44,055 bases of DNA from JBBQAA01 sp038276395 (GTDB lineage Bacteria > Actinomycetota > Thermoleophilia > Solirubrobacterales > Solirubrobacteraceae): the NCBI GenBank assembly GCA_038276395.1, contig JBBQAA010000017.1, positions 1 to 44,055 of the forward strand. Reading direction: 5' to 3'. The notes below the pieces were generated by a model. That model had not been told where the DNA came from, did not search any database, and saw only the letters and a list, made by a program, of their open reading frames with translations. Below are positions 32,865 to 40,414 of the stretch, piece after piece (within the stretch, counting starts at the first letter, position 1; every line of letters begins with the position of its first letter). Both the position numbers and the translations under genes were made by a program.

Positions 32865-34310
32865 GTGCCCCGAATGATCCTCGTGACCGGCGCGGCCGCC
32901 GTCGTGGCGGCCGCCCTCGCGCTTCCCGCCGCCTGCTCGGCCGCGCCCCGCGCGCCGATCCCCCCGCCCGCCGCGCCACAGAACCCGTTCCTCGCGCCGA
33001 CGCCCGACTCGAACATCCACGGGGACACGTGGATGACTGACGCCTATCGCGGCGCCGGGCCGAGCGGGCACCGGTTCACCACCGGGTTCGGGCCGCTGCC
33101 GGCCTCGCTGTGCTCGGCGATGATCTTCGACACCCACGGGCGCATCGTCACGATCTGCCCGTCGATCCCCTTTCCGCCGATACTGCGCGTGATCGACCCG
33201 AGGAAGCTCAAGGTCGTCACCGAGTACGCCTTCCCCCGCGGCGCCCCGCCGCCGGCGGGTACGCCCGCCTACCAGAACTTCACCGGCGGCGGCTACTTCT
33301 ACCTCGACAAGCGCAACCGCGTGACGACGGCGACGAAGACGAACCACATCTTCGTTATGGCCGAGTCGCGCTCGGGCCGGAGTGTGCGCAAGGTCGCCGA
33401 CTACGACCTCTCCAAGAGACTGACAGACGCCGAGCGCATCACTTCGGCGCTGCCCGACTTCCAGGGCCGGATTTGGTTCGTCTCGAAGCGGGACGGGAAG
33501 ATCGGCACCCTCGACCCGCGCTCGCGCCGGGTCCGGATCCGGCGCACGGGGGAGGAGATCGAGAACTCCTTCGCGGTCGGCCGCGACGGGATCTACGTCG
33601 TCTCGGACAGGCGGATGTTCCGTCTGAACGCCGGGCGCGACGGGCGCCCGCGCGTGACCTGGTCGGTCCGCTACCGCAACTCCGGGATCCACAAGCCGAG
33701 CCAGGTCGACGCCGGCTCGGGCACGACGCCGACGATCCTGCCGGACGGCTACGTGGCGATCACCGACAACGCCGACCCGATGGACGTCGTCGTCTACCGC
33801 ACGGCGCGGAAGCTGCGGCGCGGCGTGCGGCGGACGGTATGCACGGTGCCGGTCTTCCGGCGGGGTGCCAGCGCGACCGAGAACTCGCTGATCGGCTCCG
33901 GCCGCTCCCTGATCGTCGAGAACAACTACGGCTACCAGGATCCGTTCGGCCCTCTCGCGGGCTCGGTGAGCACTGGGGGCTTTGCGCGCATCGACATCGC
34001 GCGCGGCGGCCGGGGCTGTCATCGCGTGTGGACCAACACCACGGTGCACGCGCCGAGCGTCGTGCCGAAGCTCTCGGCGCGCACGCAGATCGTCTACACC
34101 TACGAGCAGGACGCCGCGCCGCTGCCGCTCACCGGCGGCTCCTGGTCGTGGGTCGGTCTCAGCGCGCGGACGGGCCGGCAGCTCTTCAAGGTCCATTCCG
34201 GCGACGGCCTCGCGGGCAACAACAACTACGCGGGCATCGGCCTGGCCCGCGACGGCTCGGCCTACCTGGGCACGATCGGCGGGATCCGGCGGCTGGCGAG
34301 AGCGCGGTAG
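32865..34310 (+). CDS. Secreted beta-propeller-like protein
   Basis: A 481-residue exported protein. The leader MILVTGAAAVVAAALALPAACSAAPRAPI fits a Sec signal peptide; the Cys in it is not in a convincing lipobox. The mature protein has repeated W/F-aromatic blade-like segments (GRIWFVSKRDGKIGTLDPRSRRVRI, DGIYVVSDRRMFRLNAG, GYVAITDNADPMDVVVYR, GSAYLGTIGGIRRL), consistent with a beta-propeller, possibly a soluble quinoprotein-like or esterase-like fold. Four cysteines could form disulfides. GTG start 32865 is 18 bp after the acyl-CoA dehydrogenase stop. No catalytic signature recognised. Confidence 0.78.
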   Translation: MPRMILVTGAAAVVAAALALPAACSAAPRAPIPPPAAPQNPFLAPTPDSNIHGDTWMTDAYRGAGPSGHRFTTGFGPLPASLCSAMIFDTHGRIVTICPSIPFPPILRVIDPRKLKVVTEYAFPRGAPPPAGTPAYQNFTGGGYFYLDKRNRVTTATKTNHIFVMAESRSGRSVRKVADYDLSKRLTDAERITSALPDFQGRIWFVSKRDGKIGTLDPRSRRVRIRRTGEEIENSFAVGRDGIYVVSDRRMFRLNAGRDGRPRVTWSVRYRNSGIHKPSQVDAGSGTTPTILPDGYVAITDNADPMDVVVYRTARKLRRGVRRTVCTVPVFRRGASATENSLIGSGRSLIVENNYGYQDPFGPLAGSVSTGGFARIDIARGGRGCHRVWTNTTVHAPSVVPKLSARTQIVYTYEQDAAPLPLTGGSWSWVGLSARTGRQLFKVHSGDGLAGNNNYAGIGLARDGSAYLGTIGGIRRLARAR

Positions 34311-34329
34311 CCGGGTCAGGCTGGCCGTC

Positions 34330-34586
34330 ATGCGCCGCCTGCTCGGCGGCCTCGGGCGCTCCTGGTGCTCGTTTCGGGCGCGATGGTCGCGACGGCGCGC
34401 CCGGCCGCCCGGGTCTCGGGCGAGCGGCAGGCGCTCGTGCAGAGCGACGGGCGCTCGGTGCGGGCGCTCCCGGTGACCGTCCAGACCTCGGGCTGCGCGT
34501 ACGTCAGCAACGGCGCGCTCACGCGCACGGCGGCGTTCGAGCCCGGCCCGGAGCTGCTGCGCCGGCTCGAGCCCCTCACGAAGTAG
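34330..34586 (+). pseudogene. Small secreted protein, frameshift inside the signal peptide
   Basis: ATG 34330 reads MRRLLGGL and then loses its hydrophobic character; in the next frame ALLVLVSGAMVATARPAARVSG completes a signal peptide and continues to SGCAYVSNGALTRTAAFEPGPELLRRLEPLTK, ending at 34586. One missing base near 34352 would restore an 86-residue secreted protein. A downstream GTG/ATG could start a leaderless form, so some product may still be made. Family not recognised; it lies 19 bp after the propeller gene and may have been co-transcribed with it. Confidence 0.55.
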
Positions 34587-34617
34587 AGGCGGCGGCGCGG
34601 GGGCGCCGGTCGCTGGG

Positions 34618-35241
34618 TCAGCCGCCCGCCATGGGCGAGCGGCCGTGGGAGCGCGCGCCGCGGCCTCGCGCAGCTCCTCGCGGAAGTCCGGGCGGGCGAT
34701 CGCGGCGAGCGCCTCGCCGCGCTGGTCGACCGTCTTGCCCTGGAGCTCGGCCACGCCGTACTCGGTGATGACGACGTCGACCTGGTGGCGCGGAGTGGCG
34801 ACGACGGTGGCAGCGTCGAACCACGGCGCGATCCGGGAGCGGAGCTCGCCCCCGACCGTCGCCGTCGAGCGCAGGCAGATCAGCGAGCGGGCGGAGACCG
34901 AGAGCCCCGGCCCCGAGACGAAGTCCTCGTGGCCGCCGATCCCGGAGAACTGGTCGCCGCCGATCGTGTCGGCCACCACCTGGCCGTGGATGTCGAGTGC
35001 CAGCGCGCCGTTGACCGTCACCGCCAGGCGGTTCTGGCCGATCATGTCCGGCGAGTTGACGACCTCGACGGTGAGGAAGGCCACGTCCCGGTCGCCGTCG
35101 AGCCACGCGGAGACCTCCTCGGTCCCGAACGCGAAGGTCGTCACGCGCCGGCGGCTGCCCTGGCCCGAGCGGGATGCCGAGCGTGTCGACCGGCGCGAGC
35201 AGCGCCGCGGCGGCATCGGGGGAGAGGCGCTCTGTGGCCAT
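34618..35241 (-). pseudogene. Acetyl-CoA hydrolase/CoA-transferase family, internal deletion
   Basis: ATG 35241 reads MATERLSPDAAAALLAPVDTLGIPLGPGQPP, the first ~30 residues of a CoA-transferase of the acetyl-CoA hydrolase type. Directly after, in another frame from about 35145, come TFAFGTEEVSAWLDGDRDVAFLTVEVVNSP, GALALDIHGQVVADTIGGDQFSGIGGHEDFVSGPG and TPRHQVDVVITEYGVAELQGKT, which belong to the C-terminal domain. About 200-240 residues, including the catalytic-glutamate region of the N-terminal domain, are missing. A further shift near the 3' end lets the gene stop at 34618. Inactive as read. Confidence 0.8.
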
Positions 35242-35266
35242 CTCCCCCGATGTCTACCGGAGCTCG

Positions 35267-35827
35267 CTAGGCGCCGGCCTTGCGCTCCTCCTTGATCGTC
35301 TCGGCGGCGTCGCGGAGCCGGGCCGCCTCGTCCTTGGCGGCGAGGGCGCCGGCCCGCTCGTCGAGGGCCTCGGCCTTGGCCTCTGCGCTGTCGAGCTTCG
35401 CCTTCTGCGCCTGCTCCTCGGCGGCCTCCCGGCGGCGCGCGGTGGTCTTGCGGGCGGCGTCCTTGCGCTGCTCCGCCGTCTTGGTGGCGCGGGCCTTCGT
35501 CGTCTCGCGGCTCTTCTTGGCCTGGACGCGGCGGCGCTCGGTGCGCTCGGCGGTCGCCTCGGTGTGCTGCTCGGCGCGGGCGCGCAGCTCGGTGGCGCGC
35601 TCGCGCTCATCGGCGGCGGTGCGCTTGCGCCGGCCATCGGCCTTCAGCTCCCGGTCCCCGAGCGCCGAGCCGGCGACCTCGGAGACGGTGGAGTCGACGC
35701 GGTCGACGGCCACGGCGGCGGTCGATCCGTTGCCCCGGCCCAGGGCCCTCAGGCCCAGGTCGAGCGGCGTGCGCAGCACCTTCACGTAGGTCCGCACCGC
35801 GGTGCGGGGGATATCGGTCAGTGCCAT
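35267..35827 (-). CDS. Charged coiled-coil protein
   Basis: A 186-residue protein with a short N-terminal segment (MALTDIPRTAVRTYVKVLRTPLDLGLRALG) followed by about 130 residues of alternating Lys/Arg, Glu and Ala (ADERERATELRARAEQHTEATAERTERRRVQAKKSRETTKARATKTAEQRK and on), a long charged helix or coiled coil. No enzyme motif. The N-terminal segment could sit on the membrane surface. Its ATG (35827) is preceded by an AGGAGC Shine-Dalgarno that overlaps the stop region of the CsbD-like gene, 3 bp away, so the two are translationally coupled and probably act in the same stress or envelope function. Confidence 0.75.
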   Translation of the reverse strand: MALTDIPRTAVRTYVKVLRTPLDLGLRALGRGNGSTAAVAVDRVDSTVSEVAGSALGDRELKADGRRKRTAADERERATELRARAEQHTEATAERTERRRVQAKKSRETTKARATKTAEQRKDAARKTTARRREAAEEQAQKAKLDSAEAKAEALDERAGALAAKDEAARLRDAAETIKEERKAGA

Positions 35828-35830
35828 GCT

Positions 35831-36268
35831 CTAGCTCCTGTCGGGATCGACGGTGTCGGCGCGGGCCTCGGCGATGCGCGCCTCCTGCTCGAGGCGCGCG
35901 GCGTCGGCGTCGGCCCGCTGCTCCTCGGCGGCGGCCGCCTGGTCGGTGCGGGCCTCCTGCGCCGCCGCGCGCTGCTCGGCCGCCGCCCGGTCGCGCTCGG
36001 CGGCCTCCTCGGCCTCACGCCGGTCGACCTCCGCGCGGAGCTCGGCCCGCTCTTCCTCGTTGCGGGCGCGCTCGGCCTTAACGTCGGCGGCCTCCTGCTC
36101 GCGCGCGGCGTCGGCCTCGGCCTTCCGCGCCTCGGCGGCCGCGTCGGCGCCCGCCTCCTGTAGCCGGCCCTCGCGGGCCAGCTCCTCGTTGCCCGTGAGC
36201 GAGCCCGCGGCGGCCTTGGCCTTGCCGGCGAGCTTGCCCACGAGACCTCCGGAGGTGTCCTCCGTCAT
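35831..36268 (-). CDS. CsbD-like stress protein with long coiled-coil tail
   Basis: A 145-residue protein. Residues about 6-40 (SGGLVGKLAGKAKAAAGSLTGNEELAREGRLQEA) match the CsbD domain seen in general-stress proteins. The remaining hundred residues are an Ala/Glu/Arg coiled coil (EARKAEADAAREQEAADVKAERARNEEERAELRAEV and on), an extension not found in the ~65-residue CsbD of Bacillus. It precedes the second charged coiled-coil gene with a 3-bp gap, suggesting that the two helices interact. ATG 36268 is preceded by AGGAGACACG. Confidence 0.78.
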   Translation of the reverse strand: MTEDTSGGLVGKLAGKAKAAAGSLTGNEELAREGRLQEAGADAAAEARKAEADAAREQEAADVKAERARNEEERAELRAEVDRREAEEAAERDRAAAEQRAAAQEARTDQAAAAEEQRADADAARLEQEARIAEARADTVDPDRS

Positions 36269-36323
36269 CGTGTCTCCTGTGGTTCTGGGGTTCGGGTTGA
36301 AGGATTCTGGTACCCATAAGGGC

Positions 36324-37107
36324 GTGGTTCGCATCCGATCGTCGCGCCGGGCCGCGGCGATCGTGCTCGTCCTGGCACTTTTGGCCGGCCCCCCGGCCCT
36401 TGCCGCCGCCGCGCCCTGGCACCCGCACATGCGGGAGGCGATCGCCTACGCCGAGCACCGCCGGGGCGAGATCGCCTTCGCGGTGCGCATGGCGAGCCGG
36501 GCCTGGAGCTGGCACGGCGCCTCCCCCTTTCCCTCGGCAAGCGTGCTCAAGGCCATGCTGCTCGTAGCCTACCTGCGCCGTCCAGACGTGGCGCATCGCC
36601 GTCTGCGCGGCTGGGAGCGCGCGCTTCTGCGGCCGATGATCGAGCGCTCGGACAACGTCGCCGCCACCCGGATGGTGCACATCGTGGGCACGGGCGGACT
36701 CGCCCGGCTGGCCGGCGCCGTCGGATGCGCGGCTTTCACGCGGTGTTCTCCCCCTGGGGGCTCTCGACGATCACGGCGGGCGACCAGGCGCGCTTCTGCT
36801 CCACCTAGACCGCGACGTTCCCGCTGCGCATCGCGCCTACGCGCTCTCGCTCCTGTCCTCGATCACGCCCTCGCAGCGCTGGGGGATCGGGCAGGTCCGC
36901 CCGCGCGGCTGGCGCCTCTACTTCAAGGGCGGCTGGGGCTCGGGCACCGGCTGGGTCGACCACCAGGTCGCGCTGCTCGCGCGCGGGCGCCGGCGCGTGT
37001 CCGTGGCGATCCTCACCCGCCTCGACGGCACGCACGCCTACGGCAAGGAGACGCTCCGCGGGATCGCGGCGCGTCTGCTCCGCGGGCTCGGCGTCCCGCG
37101 GAGGTAG
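36324..37107 (+). pseudogene. Class A beta-lactamase-like serine hydrolase, two frameshifts
   Basis: GTG 36324 opens a signal peptide (RRAAAIVLVLALLAGPPALAAAA) and a serine-hydrolase domain with the SxxK nucleophile motif in PSASVLKAMLLVAYL and the SDN motif in MIERSDNVAATRM. Near 36724 a base is lost and the frame moves to MRGFHAVFSPWGLSTITAGDQARF; near 36796 another is lost and the frame moves to LLHLDRDVPAAHRAYALSLLSSITPSQRWGIGQ. The third motif appears as YFKGGWGSGTGWVDHQVALL (KGG for K-T-G). The coding ends at TAG 37105-37107. Both shifts look like single-C losses. A beta-lactamase or D,D-peptidase relative, inactive as read. Confidence 0.82.
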
Positions 37108-37117
37108 ATTCGCGGAT

Positions 37118-37720
37118 ATGCCGCCGCGCGCACAGATCCACCCGCTCGGGATCACCTGGACCATCGAGGACGAGGCCCTGGCGCGCTCCTGGCACGCGCT
37201 CGCCGCGGGCGACCGCGTCTGGCTTGTCGATCCCGTGGAGGACGGGGACACGGTCCCACGCGCGCAGGAGCTCGGACGCGTCGCGGGCGTCATCCAGCTC
37301 CTCGACCGCCACAACCGGGACGGCGCGAAGATCGCCGAGCGCCTCGGCGTGCCGCTCCACCGGCTCCCGGAGGCCGTCGAGGACTCCCCGTTCACGGCCT
37401 TCCGCCTCGTGTGGGCGCCGATCTGGAAGGAGGTCGCGTTGTGGTGGCCCGAGCGTCGCGCGCTCGTGGTGGCCGAGGCCGTCGGCGCGGGCGAGACGTT
37501 CACGGTCGGCGGCGACCCGATCGGCGTCCACGTCGGCCTGCGACTCCTGCCGCCGCGGAGGCTCGCGGCCTACGACCCCGAGCACCTGCTCATGGGCCAC
37601 GGCGGGGCGCGCTCCGGCGCGGAGACGGCGGCCGAGCTCCACCGGGCGATCCACCGCTCGCGCCGCGACACCCCGCGCCTGCTCCTGAAGGTGCCGGGGA
37701 TGCTCGTCGGAGGCCGCTGA
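37118..37720 (+). CDS. Metallo-beta-lactamase-fold-like protein without the metal motif
   Basis: A 200-residue cytosolic protein. The order of strands (RVWLVDPVEDGD, GVIQLLDRHNRDGAKIAERLGVPLHRLPEAV, RALVVAEAVGAGETFTVGGDPIGVHVGLR, AYDPEHLLMGHGGARSGAE) recalls MBL-fold proteins, where H-x-H-x-D-H occupies the place of D-R-H-N-R-D-G, and the late G-H-G is kept. The metal ligands are therefore mostly gone, so it may be a non-enzymatic or degenerate relative. A GGAGGT Shine-Dalgarno lies in the end of the beta-lactamase pseudogene 10 bp upstream, so both were once co-transcribed. Confidence 0.65.
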   Translation: MPPRAQIHPLGITWTIEDEALARSWHALAAGDRVWLVDPVEDGDTVPRAQELGRVAGVIQLLDRHNRDGAKIAERLGVPLHRLPEAVEDSPFTAFRLVWAPIWKEVALWWPERRALVVAEAVGAGETFTVGGDPIGVHVGLRLLPPRRLAAYDPEHLLMGHGGARSGAETAAELHRAIHRSRRDTPRLLLKVPGMLVGGR

Positions 37721-37766
37721 ATTCCCCGCGGTCGCCCCCGATCCCAAGTAGCGCCGCGGATCGACA

Positions 37767-37786
37767 CCTGAGCCGGGCGACTCAGG
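37767..37786. terminator. Hairpin CCTGAG-N8-CTCAGG between convergent genes
   Basis: Six-base arms (37767-37772, 37781-37786) with an 8-nt loop, overlapping the stop codon of the dehydrogenase gene and 47 bp after the stop of the plus-strand gene. It may terminate both transcripts. No T run follows, as is common in GC-rich genomes. The arms match those at 9294-9316. Confidence 0.45.
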
Positions 37787-39053
37787 CGCCGAACGCCTTG
37801 GCCGTCCCGAGCGCGTCATTCGCGGCGGAGATCCGGCCGAGCGCGAGCGCGTAGGCCGCGGTGCGCAGGGTGACGTCGTGCTCGGCGGCGAGCTCTGCGA
37901 CCCGGGCGCTCTCGCCCGTCATGCGCGCGCGCAGGCGGTCGCGCACCTCCTCGGCGCTCCAGCGCAGCCCGGCGCGGTTCTGGGCCCACTCGAAGTAGGA
38001 GACGGTGACGCCGCCCGCGTTGGCGAGGATGTCCGGGATGACCCGGACGCCGGCCTCTTCGAGCACGGCGTCGGCGGGCACGGCGGTCGGGCCGTTGGCG
38101 ACCTCGAGGATCGTGCCCGCGCGGATCTCGCCGGCGTTCTCCTCCGTGATCGCGTCCTCGAGCGCGGCGGGGACGAGCAGGTCGACGTCCATGGTGATGA
38201 GCTCCTCGGGGTCGAGCTCCTCGCCCGCCGAGGCCGGCAGCTCGCCGTCCGAGTCCTTGGCCTCGCGCAGGGCGGCGACGTCGAGCCCGCCGGGGTCGTG
38301 CACGGCGCGGGTCGAGTCGGAGGCCGCGACCACGCGGTAGCCCGCGCCGGCCAGCAGCTCGGCCAGGCGCGCGCCCGCGTTGCCGAAGCCCTGGATCGCC
38401 GCCGTCGGGCCCTCGCCGTCGCGCGGGTCCTCGCGGGCCCCCCGGCCGATCGTCCCGAGCGCGTAGAAGGCGCCGTCCGCCGTGGCGGTGTCGCGCCCCA
38501 GCGAGCCGCCGAGCGGCACCGGCTTGCCGGTGACCACGGCGGGCGTGAAGCCGCGGGCGATCTTCGAGTATTCGTCGAGCATCCAGCCCATGACCATCGC
38601 GTCGGTGTAGACGTCGGGCGCGGGAATGTCGACGTCCGGCCCGATGAAGTCGGCGATGCGTGAGACGTAGGAGCGGGTGAGCCGCTCCTTCTCGGCGAGG
38701 GAGAGCTCCTTGACGTCGACGGCGATGCCGCCCTTGGCGCCCCCGAACGGGAGATCGAGCGCGGCGCACTTGAACGTCATCCAGAAGGCGAGCGCCTGGA
38801 CCTCGTCGGCGTTGACGCTCGGGTGGTAGCGCACGCCGCCCTTGGTCGGGCCGAGGGTGTCGTCGTAGCGGACGCGATAGCCGGGGAACGTCCGGAGCGA
38901 GCCGTCGTCCATGCGGACGGGCACGGAGACCTTGAGGACGGACTGGGGGAGCCGCAGGCGCTCGAGCGTGTCGCCGGAGACCGCGGCGATCTCCGCGGCG
39001 GCCTCGAGCCGCGCGCCCGCACCCGCGAAGAGCGATGTCCTCTCCACGGGCAC
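37782..39053 (-). CDS. Glu/Leu/Phe/Val dehydrogenase
   Basis: Amino-acid dehydrogenase of the Glu/Leu/Phe/Val family (423 residues, the size of hexameric NAD glutamate dehydrogenases). It shows GYRVRYDDTLGPTKGGVRYHPSV, the catalytic-lysine motif PFGGAKGGI (K107), DIPAPDVYTDAMVMGWMLDEYS, the Rossmann motif AAIQGFGNAGARLAELL and NAGGVTVSYFEWAQN. VTGKPVPLGGSLGR is typical of glutamate dehydrogenase, the most likely assignment. It reversibly makes 2-oxoglutarate and ammonia from glutamate. ATG 39053; it is divergent from the MFS pair by 89 bp. Confidence 0.92.
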   Translation of the reverse strand: MPVERTSLFAGAGARLEAAAEIAAVSGDTLERLRLPQSVLKVSVPVRMDDGSLRTFPGYRVRYDDTLGPTKGGVRYHPSVNADEVQALAFWMTFKCAALDLPFGGAKGGIAVDVKELSLAEKERLTRSYVSRIADFIGPDVDIPAPDVYTDAMVMGWMLDEYSKIARGFTPAVVTGKPVPLGGSLGRDTATADGAFYALGTIGRGAREDPRDGEGPTAAIQGFGNAGARLAELLAGAGYRVVAASDSTRAVHDPGGLDVAALREAKDSDGELPASAGEELDPEELITMDVDLLVPAALEDAITEENAGEIRAGTILEVANGPTAVPADAVLEEAGVRVIPDILANAGGVTVSYFEWAQNRAGLRWSAEEVRDRLRARMTGESARVAELAAEHDVTLRTAAYALALGRISAANDALGTAKAFGA

Positions 39054-39142
39054 CGCGCGGAGGGTAGGGGTTCGGCCGAGGTCGCGGTCCTCAGGCGGAC
39101 CCCGGCCGGGAGCGCGAGGCCGAAACGGGGAACCCTGCCCGG

Positions 39143-40414
39143 ATGAGCACGAGCACCTCCAGCTCGGAACGCGCCCTGCGCGGACCGGAGAAGCGAGCGC
39201 TGGCCGTGCTCGGGCTGCCCACGTTCGGGCTCGCCCTGGCGATCACCACGGTGACGACCTACCTGCCGAGCCTCGCGCGCTCCTACGTCGGCTCGACGGC
39301 GCTCATCGGCGTGATCGTCGGCCTCGAGGGCGTGACGGCCCTGTGGGTCCCCCTCCTCGCGGGCTCGTGGTCGGACCGCCTGCGCACGCGCTGGGGCGGG
39401 CGCCTGCCCTTCCTCGTGGCCGGTACCCCGGTGGTCTGCGCCGCGCTCGTCGCCATCGGGCTCGTGCGCTCGGTGGGCGCGCTCGTGCCTGCCGTGGCGC
39501 TGTTCTTCCTCGGCTACTTCGTGGCCTACGAGCCCTACCGCGCGCTCTACCCCGACACGATCGAGGACGAGATCGCCGGCCGCGCGCAGAGCACGCAGGC
39601 GGCGTGGCGCGGCGTGGCCACCGGTGTCGCCTTCCTCGGCGGCGGGCTGCTGCTCGGGGTCGGGCATCTCGCGCCCTTCGCGGGGGCGGCGGTGCTGCTC
39701 CTCGGCGCGGTCGTCCTCTTCACCGGCTTCCTGCTGCGTCGCGGCCGACTGGGCCAGGGCGAGGAACAGGCCGAGCCCCGCTCCGCCGGTGAGGAGCTGC
39801 GCAAGGTGGTGCGCCTGCTCCGGCGCACCGAGCTGCGGGCCCTGCTCGTGGCCAACGCGCTGTGGGAGCTCTCGCTCGGCGCTCTGAAGACGTGGGTGTT
39901 CCTGTACCTGACCGTCGGGCTGGGGCTCGGCTCGAGCTCCGCCGCCCTCGTCATCGGCGGCGCCGCGGTCTTCGTGCTCGGCGGTGCGGTGGCCAGCGGC
40001 AAGCTCGGCGACCGCCTCGGGCGCACGCGCGTCCTCGCCTTCGCCCTGCCCGTCTACGGCGTCGGCCTCCTCGTGCCGTTCCTGTTCACGAACCGCCTGC
40101 TGGTGGCGCTGATCGCGCCCGTCGCGACCTTCGCCGGCGGCGCGATCATGACGCTGCCCTACGCCGTGCTCATGCCGATGATGCCCGACGAGGACCGCGG
40201 CGCGGTGGCGGGCTTCTTCACCTTCTCCCGTGGTGTCGGCACGTCGCTCGGCCCGCTCCTGGCCGGGATCGCCATCTCCGCGACGTCCTCGCTGTTCTCC
40301 GCCACCCACGGCTACCAGGCGGCCTGGGGCGTCTGCTCGGTGGCGATCTTCGTCTCCCTGCCGTTCCTGCGGGCGCTGCGCCGGCGCAGCGACGGACAGG
40401 AAGGCGGGCGGTGA
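39143..40414 (+). CDS. MFS transporter (SLC45/sugar-carrier-like)
   Basis: Twelve-helix major-facilitator protein of 423 residues. Helix 1 is LAVLGLPTFGLALAITTVTTYLPSLA; loop 2-3 carries SWSDRLRTRWGGRLPFLVAG, a variant of the G-x-x-x-D-R-x-G-R-R motif; helix 4-5 has FFLGYFVAYEPYRALYPDTI, close to the glycoside-pentoside-hexuronide/SLC45-like group (EPYRALxPD). The second half repeats a motif A (GKLGDRLGRTRVLAFALP). Substrate probably a sugar or similar, by resemblance only. Its stop overlaps the start of the next MFS gene as GTGA, so the two are co-translated. Confidence 0.9.
   Translation: MSTSTSSSERALRGPEKRALAVLGLPTFGLALAITTVTTYLPSLARSYVGSTALIGVIVGLEGVTALWVPLLAGSWSDRLRTRWGGRLPFLVAGTPVVCAALVAIGLVRSVGALVPAVALFFLGYFVAYEPYRALYPDTIEDEIAGRAQSTQAAWRGVATGVAFLGGGLLLGVGHLAPFAGAAVLLLGAVVLFTGFLLRRGRLGQGEEQAEPRSAGEELRKVVRLLRRTELRALLVANALWELSLGALKTWVFLYLTVGLGLGSSSAALVIGGAAVFVLGGAVASGKLGDRLGRTRVLAFALPVYGVGLLVPFLFTNRLLVALIAPVATFAGGAIMTLPYAVLMPMMPDEDRGAVAGFFTFSRGVGTSLGPLLAGIAISATSSLFSATHGYQAAWGVCSVAIFVSLPFLRALRRRSDGQEGGR

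Noticed and set aside
30894..34600. A very long minus-strand open frame across the acyl-CoA dehydrogenase and propeller genes
   Set aside because: Same shadow effect. Only its first part (above about 34618) is real, being the CoA-transferase remnant.
37249..37261. GGGAC-ACG-GTCCC in the MBL-like gene as another copy of the palindrome family
   Set aside because: The three-base centre and lack of matching flanks differ from the other copies, and it encodes well-fitting residues.
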